Origin: an uncultured Clostridia bacterium
GTDB taxonomy: Bacteria > Bacillota > Clostridia > Oscillospirales > Acutalibacteraceae
Length of the DNA: 6,772 nucleotides
Assembly: GCA_944381295.1 (NCBI GenBank)
Contig: CALWKP010000026.1
Location: forward strand, 1 to 6,772
Reading direction: 5' to 3'
A model generated the notes under the pieces. It did not search any database, was not told the origin of the DNA, and was given only the letters and a program-made list of their open reading frames with translations. Positions 1-6,331 of this stretch are shown here, one piece after another (the stretch's first letter is position 1; every line of letters starts with the position of its first letter). The position numbers and the translations under genes are program-made.

Positions 1-75
1 GTCGTGATGGCAGGTGCTGGTGCAGCCGGAGTGATCGTGTATTCCCTGATGGGAGGAACTCCGGTACAGGGGTGA
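1..75 (+). CDS. C-terminal end of an unidentified upstream protein (partial)
   Basis: Frame 1 is open from the window edge to a TGA at 73-75 and encodes 24 residues. The start is outside the window. The visible tail is small-residue-rich and hydrophobic (MAGAGAAGVIVYSLMGG), like the end of a transmembrane helix, followed by a short polar tail. This is too little to name a family. A hairpin terminator about 70 bases downstream on the same strand fits the end of a transcription unit here. The reading could be fortuitous, because 24 open codons occur by chance; the terminator and the gap before the next promoter are the main support. Confidence 0.45.
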   Translation, partial: VVMAGAGAAGVIVYSLMGGTPVQG

Positions 76-141
76 TGATAGCGGTAAAACAGAACAAATA
101 GAGGCTGGATAACAGCCAAATTGAAAATAAAAGAAACATAT

Positions 142-186
142 GCAAAACCACTGGTTTCCGGAATATCCGGCAGCCAGTGGTTTTGC
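142..186 (+). terminator. Nested hairpin, probable intrinsic (possibly bidirectional) terminator
   Basis: A perfect 13-bp inverted repeat pairs GCAAAACCACTGG (142-154) with CCAGTGGTTTTGC (174-186). Its 19-base loop contains a second small hairpin, CCGGA (158-162) with TCCGG (166-170) around ATA. The stem base is A-rich on the left and T-rich on the right (TTTTGCTATTT), so either strand's transcript would end in a short U-run. The run is interrupted by GC, so termination may be partial. The position between the end of the upstream frame and the MarR promoter fits a unit boundary. Confidence 0.7.
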
Positions 187-247
187 TATTTGGAGAAATT
201 GGGGGAATACTGAGGACGAAATTTACAAAATGTTTGCATTTATTTGG

Positions 248-275
248 TTGACGTTTCCGAACGAACGCCTATAAT
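248..275 (+). promoter_or_regulatory. Sigma-A-type promoter of the MarR-ABC operon
   Basis: TTGACG (248-253) matches five of six -35 consensus bases. TATAAT (270-275) is a perfect -10. The spacer is 16 bases. Transcription would start near 282 and leave a leader of about 80 bases before the preferred MarR start. There is no other good promoter before the ABC genes, so this one probably serves all three genes. A small inverted repeat, AAATG-TTTG-CATTT at 228-241, sits just upstream of the -35 and could be part of an operator, as MarR regulators commonly control their own promoter; that is a guess. Confidence 0.85.
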
Positions 276-342
276 TAGTATGTATTTCATGTTGTTAACT
301 ATTAAAAAAATGAATCTTCAAATACAAAACGATGGAGATAAG

Positions 343-351
343 AAGGAAGGA
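343..351 (+). promoter_or_regulatory. Ribosome binding site that points to a TTG start for the MarR gene
   Basis: The purine run AAGGAAGGA lies 10 bases before the in-frame TTG at 362. The first in-frame ATG, at 332, has no purine-rich site upstream (it is preceded by AAATACAAAACG) and would place this run inside the coding sequence. The TTG start also removes an odd charged leader (MEIRRKDGTQ) and leaves a protein beginning MKNLELANQF, which looks more natural for the family. Confidence 0.65.
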
Positions 352-361
352 TGGTACACAA

Positions 362-844
362 TTGAAAAACTTGGAATTGGCCAATCAATTTTTGGATGCT
401 TTTTCACGGTTTAGACGCAATAAATTGTTATTCCCGGTATTGGAGGGGATTCCACGCGCGGAATTCTTTATTATGCATTGTATCGGAGTCTATCAGAAAA
501 AGAATCCTGAAAAAATGGGAGTCAGGATATCCGCTTTAAGCGCGCAGTCGGGGATGTCGATGCCGGCAGTATCACAGGTACTGAACTCCATGGAAGAAAA
601 GGGATATGTGGAACGCTGTATGACCAAAAGTGACCGGAGAGTAGTTTATGTATGCCTAACAGAAACCGGTCAGGGATTGCTCAGAAAAGCGATGGAAGAG
701 TTTTGCGATTTTGTTGGAACAATTGTGGAAAATTTTGGCGAAGAAAAGACATTGACATTGATAGGTTTGATGAATGAACTGAGCGATGTCATTGGTTCGC
801 TGAGACCAGACATAGAAGAACTGTTGTCGAAAGAGAGCATGTAA
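362..844 (+). CDS. MarR-family winged-helix transcriptional regulator
   Basis: The preferred start TTG gives 160 residues; the ATG at 332 would give 170. The protein has the MarR plan: an N-terminal helical dimerisation region, then a helix-turn-helix at about residues 56-80 (ISALSAQSGMSMPAVSQVLNSMEEKGYVER), then a wing with the family-typical KSDRRVVYVCLTETG (DRR at 91-93), and long C-terminal helices that complete the dimer interface. Such proteins are cytoplasmic homodimers that usually repress their own operon and release DNA when a small toxic molecule binds. The gene lies first in an operon with two ABC exporter genes, 39 bases ahead of the first, so its likely role is substrate-responsive control of that exporter. 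The ligand cannot be read from sequence. The family call is strong; the exact start is less certain. Confidence 0.92.
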   Translation: MKNLELANQFLDAFSRFRRNKLLFPVLEGIPRAEFFIMHCIGVYQKKNPEKMGVRISALSAQSGMSMPAVSQVLNSMEEKGYVERCMTKSDRRVVYVCLTETGQGLLRKAMEEFCDFVGTIVENFGEEKTLTLIGLMNELSDVIGSLRPDIEELLSKESM

Positions 845-883
845 CGAACAATGGAACTTATCGCAGGAGATGAATGGTAGATT

Positions 884-3106
884 ATGATAAAACTGGCAAA
901 ATATTTAAAGCCATTTGCGGCAGGATTGGTGCTTTGTGTACTGCTTCTGTTTGCGCAGGCGATGTGTGATTTGAATTTGCCCAATTACATGTCCGATATT
1001 GTAAATATAGGAATCCAACAGAATGGAATCGAGGGCGCATCCCCGGAAGCGGTGAGCGAAAGCGGGATGAACCTGATGACATCCTTGATGGAGGAAGCAG
1101 ACCAGGAACAGGTGTTGAATGCTTATACACTCTATCAGCCTGGAAGCAATCCGGAACTGGAGCAGAAATATCCTCTGTTACAGCAAGAAGCGGTCTATGT
1201 GAGAAATACACTTAGCGAAGAAGAATTGCAGTGGGTCAATCAAAAGTTTGGCGTAGCAACGTGGACATTATTGAATCTGATGGACACTTTTGCAGGACAA
1301 CAGGAGACACAGGATAATCCTACGGCAACAGATTTGAGCGAAGGGGATGCAGCAAACCTGGCTGCCTTGCAGCCGATGATAGCAGCGCTTCCGGAAGAAA
1401 CCATTGCGCAGGCCCGGGGAAAAGCAGAGGCTATGCCGGAGTCAACCCAGGTACAAAGCGGTGCAAAATTATCGGAAGTGTTTTATGAAGAATTGGGAAT
1501 GGATGTCGGAGCAATCCAGCGCGGTTATATGGTGAAAACCGGTGCAATTATGGTGTTGATTGCGTTAATTGGCGGAGTAGCAACAGTGATGGTGTCGTTC
1601 CTTGCGTCAAAAATTTCAGCCGGAGTTGCAAGAGCTCTGCGCCGGGATGTTTTCCGAAAAGTAGAAAGTTTTTCCAATCAGGAATTCGATAAATTTTCCA
1701 CCGCTTCCCTAATTACCCGTACCACCAATGATATCACTCAGATTCAGACATTGCTTGTTATGGGAATCCGCATGATTTGTTATGCACCGATCATGGGGAT
1801 CGGTGGAATCATGATGGCGCTGGAAAAAAGTGTGGCAATGTCGTGGACGATTGCGGTTGCCGTTGTGGTCATGATTGGTTTGGTTATGATTATTTTCAGT
1901 GTTGCGATTCCGAAATTTAAGAAAATCCAGAAGCTCGTGGATAAACTTAATTTGATCGCACGTGAAAATCTAAATGGCCTTATGGTAATCCGGGCATTTG
2001 GGACGCAGGAATTTGAAAAAAATCGGTTTGATGAGGTGAACCGGGAATTAACTGTAACCCATCGCTTTGTCAACCGTGTCATGGTCGTCATGATGCCGAT
2101 GATGATGCTCATTATGAATGGGATCAATCTGCTGATCGTGTGGGTTGGCGCGCATCAAATTGAAGCATCCGCCATACAGGTGGGGGATATGATGGCGTTT
2201 ATGCAGTATGCCATGCAAATCATTATGAGCTTTCTGATGATTTCCATGATGTTTATCATGGTTCCAAGGGCAGCAGTTTCCGGGGATCGGATTCAGGAAG
2301 TGCTCACAACAGAGCCGGAAATCCGTGACCCGGAAAATCCGCAGCAGTTTGAGGAAAACAAGCGGGGTGTAGTAGAATTCCGGAATGTCAGTTTCCGTTA
2401 CCATGGTGCGGACGAAGATGCCCTGGAAAATATCAGTTTTGTAGCAAAGCCTGGTCAAACAACAGCCTTTATCGGTTCGACAGGTTCCGGAAAATCTACG
2501 CTCATCAACCTGATTCCTCGATTCTACGATGCGACAAAGGGACAGGTACTTGTGAGCGGCCGCGATGTAAGGGAAGTCCCCCAACAAAAACTGCATGAGG
2601 AAATTGGATATGTGCCGCAAAAGGGAATCCTCCTGTCAGGAACAATCGCGTCTAATTTGCGCTATGGAAAAAAAGACGCCAGTGAACAGGAAATTGAACA
2701 GGCGGCGGAAATTGCGCAAGCCATGGAATTTATTAACGAGAAACCGGAGCGGTTTGAAAGTGAAATTTCCCAAGGAGGGACCAATGTTTCCGGAGGACAG
2801 AAACAGCGTTTGTCAATTGCCCGTGCATTGGCGAAACATCCGCATATCCTGATCTTTGACGACAGCTTTTCTGCTTTGGATTTTAAGACAGATGCTGCGC
2901 TGCGTAAAGCATTATTTCAGCATACAGGGGATAGTACGATCCTAATCGTTGCGCAGCGAGTGAGTACGATTATGAAAGCGGATCAAATTGTGGTGTTGGA
3001 TGAAGGAAAAGTGATGGGAATCGGAACGCATCGGGAGCTGCTGAAAAACTGTCCGACCTATTATGAAATCGCATCGTCGCAGCTTTCAAAGGAGGAATTG
3101 GAATGA
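884..3106 (+). CDS. Heterodimeric ABC exporter half-transporter, degenerate-site subunit with large extracellular insertion
   Basis: This 740-residue protein fuses a six-helix exporter membrane domain to a C-terminal ATPase and is about 100-150 residues longer than usual half-transporters. TM1 is near residues 11-33 and TM2 near 220-242. The roughly 45-215 segment between them, normally a short loop, is a Glu/Gln-rich, cysteine-free extracellular domain. TM3-TM6 lie between about 295 and 465; TM5-TM6 are very Met-rich. ATPase motifs: Walker A GSTGSGKST (531-539), Q-loop Q579, canonical signature VSGGQ (635-639), Walker B ILIFD with D660 where the catalytic Glu normally sits, and Gln691 in place of the H-loop His. 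These changes mark the subunit that builds the non-catalytic ATP site in heterodimeric multidrug exporters such as BmrCD, EfrCD and TM287/288. It should pair with the next gene product in the membrane. AGGAG at 865-869 is the likely RBS, somewhat far from the ATG. The stop overlaps the next start. Substrate unknown; drug or peptide efflux is inferred. Confidence 0.95.
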   Translation: MIKLAKYLKPFAAGLVLCVLLLFAQAMCDLNLPNYMSDIVNIGIQQNGIEGASPEAVSESGMNLMTSLMEEADQEQVLNAYTLYQPGSNPELEQKYPLLQQEAVYVRNTLSEEELQWVNQKFGVATWTLLNLMDTFAGQQETQDNPTATDLSEGDAANLAALQPMIAALPEETIAQARGKAEAMPESTQVQSGAKLSEVFYEELGMDVGAIQRGYMVKTGAIMVLIALIGGVATVMVSFLASKISAGVARALRRDVFRKVESFSNQEFDKFSTASLITRTTNDITQIQTLLVMGIRMICYAPIMGIGGIMMALEKSVAMSWTIAVAVVVMIGLVMIIFSVAIPKFKKIQKLVDKLNLIARENLNGLMVIRAFGTQEFEKNRFDEVNRELTVTHRFVNRVMVVMMPMMMLIMNGINLLIVWVGAHQIEASAIQVGDMMAFMQYAMQIIMSFLMISMMFIMVPRAAVSGDRIQEVLTTEPEIRDPENPQQFEENKRGVVEFRNVSFRYHGADEDALENISFVAKPGQTTAFIGSTGSGKSTLINLIPRFYDATKGQVLVSGRDVREVPQQKLHEEIGYVPQKGILLSGTIASNLRYGKKDASEQEIEQAAEIAQAMEFINEKPERFESEISQGGTNVSGGQKQRLSIARALAKHPHILIFDDSFSALDFKTDAALRKALFQHTGDSTILIVAQRVSTIMKADQIVVLDEGKVMGIGTHRELLKNCPTYYEIASSQLSKEELE

Positions 3107-5010
3107 GTAATCGGACCGCTTCCGGAAATTTACCGGGACGTCCCGGTCGGCGCATGGGTGGCCCTGGGCACGGACCTGGAGGGATGATGCCGGGAGAAAA
3201 GGCGAAAGACTTTCGGGGAACGCTCCGTCGGATGATCCGGTATCTTGGAAAATACAAAATTTCTGTCATTGTTGTCATGCTGTTCGCAATGGCGTCCACG
3301 ATATTTTCGATTGTCGGACCTAAAATTTTGGGAACAGCAACAACGAAACTTTTTGAAGGGATCATGAATATTGTTTCCGGAACAGGGGAAGGAATCGATT
3401 ATGCGTATATCCTTCAGGTGATCCTGTTCCTGGTAGGGCTATACCTGCTCAGTGCTGCGTTTTCCTATCTTCAAGGATTTATCATGACCGGTGTTTCCAT
3501 GAAAGTGACTTATGGATTCCGAAAAGATATTGAAGAAAAAATCCATAAACTTCCTTTCAGTTATTATGATAGTACGACGAATGGTGAAGTCCTGTCCCGA
3601 ATCACCAATGACGTGGATGCGATCAGCCAGACACTCAACCAAAGTATCACACAAATCATTACATCCGTTACCACACTGGTTGGTATCCTGGTAATGATGC
3701 TTTCTATCAGCTGGCAGATGACTTTGGTAGCACTCTGTATTATCCCGGTATCGCTGCTGTTTGTGGTGAATATCGTCAAACACTCCCAGAAACATTTTAT
3801 GGCGCAGCAGGAATATCTGGGGCATGTGAACGGACATGTCGAGGAAATGTATGCAAGCCATACCATTGTAAAAGCATTTAATGGGGAAGAGGAATCTCAA
3901 AAGACTTTTGACCAATATAACGATACCCTGTATGCATCTGCCTGGAAATCACAGTTCCTTTCCGGGATGATGATGCCGGTCATGAATGTGATCAGCAATC
4001 TGGGGTATGTGGTAGTTTGTATTTTGGGCGGATTTTTGGCGGTGAATGGCAGGATCACCGTAGGCGATATCCAGGCGTTCATGCAGTATGTGCGCCAGTT
4101 TACGCAGCCGATCACGCAGGTCGCCAATATCTCGAATATCCTTCAGCAGACGATGGCGGCTGCGGAACGTGTCTTTGAATTCCTGGATGAAAAGGAAGAA
4201 GTGCCGGAAGATGCGCATCCGATGCGGGTCAACCGGGATGATTCTGTACCCGATACCGAACTGGATGTGCATATTCAGGGGAGTGTACAGTTTGCCCATG
4301 TGAAATTTGGTTATCATCCGGATAAAATCATTATCCATGACTTCTGTTCCGTCATAAAACCCGGACAAAAAGTAGCTATTGTAGGGCCAACAGGCGCCGG
4401 GAAAACAACGATTGTAAAACTTCTGATGCGGTTTTATGATGTGAATGAAGGCGCTATCCTGATTGATGGGTATGATATCCGGAATTTTGCCAGGAATGAT
4501 CTGCGTTCTCTGTTTGGAATGGTGTTGCAGGATACCTGGCTGTACAATGCAACGATTGAAGACAATATCCGTTATGGAAAGCTGGATGCAACAGAGAAAG
4601 AGGTGCGGCGCGCTGCACAGGCAGCCCAGGTGGATCATTTTGTCAGAACGCTTCCGGACGGATATCATATGGTGCTGAATGAAGAAGCAAGCAATGTTTC
4701 GCAGGGACAGAAACAGCTTTTGACCGTTGCGCGTGCGATCCTGGCTGACCCGGAGATCTTGATTCTGGATGAAGCGACCAGCAGTGTAGATACCAGGACT
4801 GAAATCCTGATTCAAAAGGCGATGGATAATCTGATGGAAGGCCGGACCAGCTTTATTATTGCGCACAGGTTATCCACGATTCGGGATGCGGATATGATTC
4901 TGGTGATGAAGGATGGAGATATCATAGAGCAGGGAACGCATGAAGAACTGATGGCCCAGGGTGGTTTCTATCAGAGTCTGTATAACAGCCAGTTTGAAAA
5001 GGTTGGCTGA
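3103..5010 (+). CDS. Heterodimeric ABC exporter half-transporter, catalytic-site subunit
   Basis: This 635-residue half-transporter starts inside the previous gene (ATGA overlap, RBS AAAGGAGG within the upstream coding end), indicating translational coupling and equal synthesis. An unusual Gly/Pro/Arg/Met-rich cytosolic tail (about residues 1-34) precedes an elbow helix. TM1 is near 52-75, TM2 104-130, TM3-TM4 185-226 and TM5-TM6 about 290-350. The TM1-TM2 loop is short, unlike its partner. ATPase motifs: Walker A GPTGAGKTT (428-436), Q-loop Q476, Walker B ILILDEAT with D556 and catalytic E557, D-loop SSVD, and H-loop H588 (IIAHRLST). The signature is VSQGQ (532-536) instead of the canonical SGGQ. 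Its intact catalytic residues would face the good signature of the partner, and its weak signature would face the partner's damaged Walker B, giving one active and one degenerate site. Predicted role: ATP-driven export of a hydrophobic or toxic compound under MarR control. Confidence 0.96.
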   Translation: MSNRTASGNLPGRPGRRMGGPGHGPGGMMPGEKAKDFRGTLRRMIRYLGKYKISVIVVMLFAMASTIFSIVGPKILGTATTKLFEGIMNIVSGTGEGIDYAYILQVILFLVGLYLLSAAFSYLQGFIMTGVSMKVTYGFRKDIEEKIHKLPFSYYDSTTNGEVLSRITNDVDAISQTLNQSITQIITSVTTLVGILVMMLSISWQMTLVALCIIPVSLLFVVNIVKHSQKHFMAQQEYLGHVNGHVEEMYASHTIVKAFNGEEESQKTFDQYNDTLYASAWKSQFLSGMMMPVMNVISNLGYVVVCILGGFLAVNGRITVGDIQAFMQYVRQFTQPITQVANISNILQQTMAAAERVFEFLDEKEEVPEDAHPMRVNRDDSVPDTELDVHIQGSVQFAHVKFGYHPDKIIIHDFCSVIKPGQKVAIVGPTGAGKTTIVKLLMRFYDVNEGAILIDGYDIRNFARNDLRSLFGMVLQDTWLYNATIEDNIRYGKLDATEKEVRRAAQAAQVDHFVRTLPDGYHMVLNEEASNVSQGQKQLLTVARAILADPEILILDEATSSVDTRTEILIQKAMDNLMEGRTSFIIAHRLSTIRDADMILVMKDGDIIEQGTHEELMAQGGFYQSLYNSQFEKVG

Positions 5011-5130
5011 GTGGAGGCGTCCCGGACCAAAGGCCAGGAGCTCTTCGAGCTCCTGGCATGCGGCGGCCTACCTGCCGCCACATGCCCCCGTTCTGCGGGG
5101 GCTGCTTTGGTCCGGGACGCCTCCGGCAGC
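5006..5130. repeat. G+C-rich cloverleaf-like palindromic element (20-bp stem enclosing three hairpins)
   Basis: The arms at 5013-5032 (GGAGGCGTCCCGGACCAAAG) and 5105-5124 are perfect reverse complements. Between them, almost without spare bases, are three hairpins. The first pairs 5033-5043 with 5047-5057 (11 bp, loop TTC). The second pairs 5062-5067 with 5074-5079 (6 bp), plus ATG/CAT (5058-5060 with 5081-5083) after one C/A mismatch. The third pairs 5084-5090 with 5096-5102 (7 bp, loop TTCTG). Only 5103-5104 remain unpaired in the junction. GCTG (5006-5009) and CAGC (5127-5130) can extend the base, reaching into the ABC stop codon. The core is 80/112 G+C, while the following 120 bases are AT-rich. 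No long open frame fits it and no U tract follows on either strand, so a simple intrinsic terminator is not a good match. Candidates are a dispersed extragenic palindrome or non-autonomous mobile element, a structured 3' UTR that stabilises the operon mRNA, or a small RNA. Only one copy is visible in this window. Confidence 0.85.
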
Positions 5131-5176
5131 TGAGAGAAAATGAGAAATGATTCCGGAAGGAAATCAGAAATACCTC

Positions 5177-5205
5177 TTTATTATTCAAAGAAACTGTGCT
5201 ATAAT
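5177..5205 (+). promoter_or_regulatory. Extended -10 promoter for the XdhC-RidA unit
   Basis: TATAAT at 5200-5205 is a perfect -10 and is preceded by TGC (5197-5199), the extended -10 motif. The -35 position at 17-base spacing reads TTTATT (5177-5182), a poor match that the extended -10 could offset. Transcription would start near 5212, leaving a short AT-rich leader of about 55 bases before the GTG start. No clear operator or riboswitch is visible in 5131-5267. Confidence 0.75.
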
Positions 5206-5267
5206 AACAATGGATTACAAAAAAATTCAACGCTGCAAAATAAAATTTAGTGCAAGGGGATGACGGA

Positions 5268-6260
5268 GTGGAACTTTGGAATACTTTAGTAAATTGGCTG
5301 ACTGAAGGAAAAAATGTGACATTGGTAACCGTCATCGAAAGAAAAGGTTCTTCCCCACGCGGGGTAGGCGCAAGGATGCTGGTCAGTTCAGATGGCTGTG
5401 AAGGAACAGTCGGCGGCGGTACGGTGGAATATGAAGCGAGGAAAACTGCCCTGGCATTGCTTGGCAGCGTGGATTGTCTGCAAAAAACCTATGGACTGTC
5501 TTTGGACCGTGCAGCCAGCTTGGGAATGATCTGCGGCGGAGAAGTAACATTGCTGTATCAGGGAATACCGGCGACAGCGAAATTTGTGGACCTTTTCCGT
5601 GCTATTGCAGAGGCTTCCGAGTCCGGCGAAGAATTCTGGACTGCTACGGAATATACTGGTCAGACCTGGGAAATGCAGGTGTTTTCTCCCAAAAAGCCAC
5701 CGGACTTTCTGGAAGGAAAATTGCCGGAACATGCCGGAACCATATCTGCGGACGGCCGGAATTGGTATTTGGAACCATTGACTGACCCGGGAATCGTTTA
5801 TGTGTTTGGCGGCGGGCATCTGTCACAGGCGTTGATCCCTTTGCTGACAACGGTAGGGTTCCGTTGCGTGGTGGCAGACGACCGGGAAGAGTTTTCAAAC
5901 CCGGAACGGTTTCCTCAGGCGGAGAAAGTAACATTGGCGGATTTTTCAGACTTGTCGGAATTTCAAGTGCGACCCTGTGACTATGTCGTTGTGATGACCC
6001 GCGGCCATCAGCATGATTATCATGTGCTTTCCCAAATGCTGCGGACAGGCGCCTTTTATGTCGGCATGATCGGAAGCCGGAAGAAGATAGAAGCAACTTT
6101 TCAGCGCTTGCGGGAGGATGGCTTTTCCCAGGAGACATTAGAAAAGATCCATACGCCGATCGGCCTTGCGATCAAGGCGGAGACGCCGGAGGAAATTGCC
6201 GTCAGCATTACGGCAGAAATGATATTGGAGCGTGCGAAACGTCGAGGCTCCTCAAAATAG
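5268..6260 (+). CDS. xdhC: XdhC/CoxI-family molybdenum-hydroxylase maturation factor
   Basis: The preferred GTG start at 5268 follows AAGGGG (5254-5259) by eight bases and gives 330 residues. An upstream in-frame GTG at 5250 lacks a ribosome binding site. The N-terminal XdhC/CoxI domain shows KGSSPRGVGARMLV (from residue 26), GGGTVEYEA and a conserved-type cysteine motif ICGGE (C89). The C-terminal Rossmann-like XdhC domain begins at about residue 177 with VYVFGGGH (GGGH 181-184), followed by ADDREEF (D204, D205), ERFPQAE, VVMTRGHQHDYHVL and YVGMIGSRKK. Characterised XdhC proteins bind molybdenum cofactor, promote its sulfuration and deliver it to xanthine dehydrogenase; they are cytosolic chaperones, not part of the final enzyme. 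No hydroxylase gene is visible here, so the client enzyme is unknown; xanthine dehydrogenase or another (possibly selenium-dependent) molybdenum hydroxylase is inferred. RidA follows 71 bases later, probably in the same transcript. Confidence 0.9.
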   Translation: MELWNTLVNWLTEGKNVTLVTVIERKGSSPRGVGARMLVSSDGCEGTVGGGTVEYEARKTALALLGSVDCLQKTYGLSLDRAASLGMICGGEVTLLYQGIPATAKFVDLFRAIAEASESGEEFWTATEYTGQTWEMQVFSPKKPPDFLEGKLPEHAGTISADGRNWYLEPLTDPGIVYVFGGGHLSQALIPLLTTVGFRCVVADDREEFSNPERFPQAEKVTLADFSDLSEFQVRPCDYVVVMTRGHQHDYHVLSQMLRTGAFYVGMIGSRKKIEATFQRLREDGFSQETLEKIHTPIGLAIKAETPEEIAVSITAEMILERAKRRGSSK

Positions 6261-6331
6261 GATTCCCATTCACGGCAGAAGAGCCGGGTTGTAGAATATA
6301 TTATTCAGAAAACAGAAATAAGGAGATGCAG

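Noticed and set aside
103..117. Small hairpin GGCTG-GATAA-CAGCC after the upstream stop.
   Set aside because: Only 5 bp and followed by A-rich rather than T-rich sequence, so it is not a convincing terminator or regulatory element.
310..414. 34-codon open frame in the MarR leader, overlapping the MarR start.
   Set aside because: It has no ribosome binding site before its ATG, mostly overlaps the MarR coding region in another frame, and shows no leader-peptide features.
870..887. Tiny open frame (ATG AAT GGT AGA TTA TGA) overlapping the first ABC start.
   Set aside because: Five codons long. It is close behind AGGAG only because the start region is purine-rich, and nothing supports an attenuator function.
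2048..2620. Minus-strand open frame (190 codons) opposite the first ABC gene, very His-rich.
   Set aside because: The His runs are the reverse complement of the many ATG (Met) codons in TM5-TM6, so this is a shadow rather than a metal-binding protein.
3949..4866. Long minus-strand open frame (305 codons) opposite the second ABC gene.
   Set aside because: It is antisense to a clearly conserved ATPase, rich in His/Ile/Arg with no recognisable domain, and is a codon-usage shadow.
5013..5124. Cloverleaf shape with a GTTC in the last hairpin loop, suggestive of a tRNA.
   Set aside because: The outer stem is 20 bp rather than 7, the first arm is 11 bp with a 3-base loop, the middle loop has six bases and the last loop five. 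There is no D-loop GG, T-loop consensus or CCA end.
5013..5124. Integron attC-like recombination site.
   Set aside because: attC sites fold as one imperfect hairpin with R and L core boxes and extrahelical bases. This element has a perfect outer stem and three internal hairpins, and no integrase or cassette is nearby.
6273..6286. CGGC-AGAAGA-GCCG hairpin between xdhC and ridA.
   Set aside because: A four-base stem with no U-run, too weak to call a terminator or processing site.
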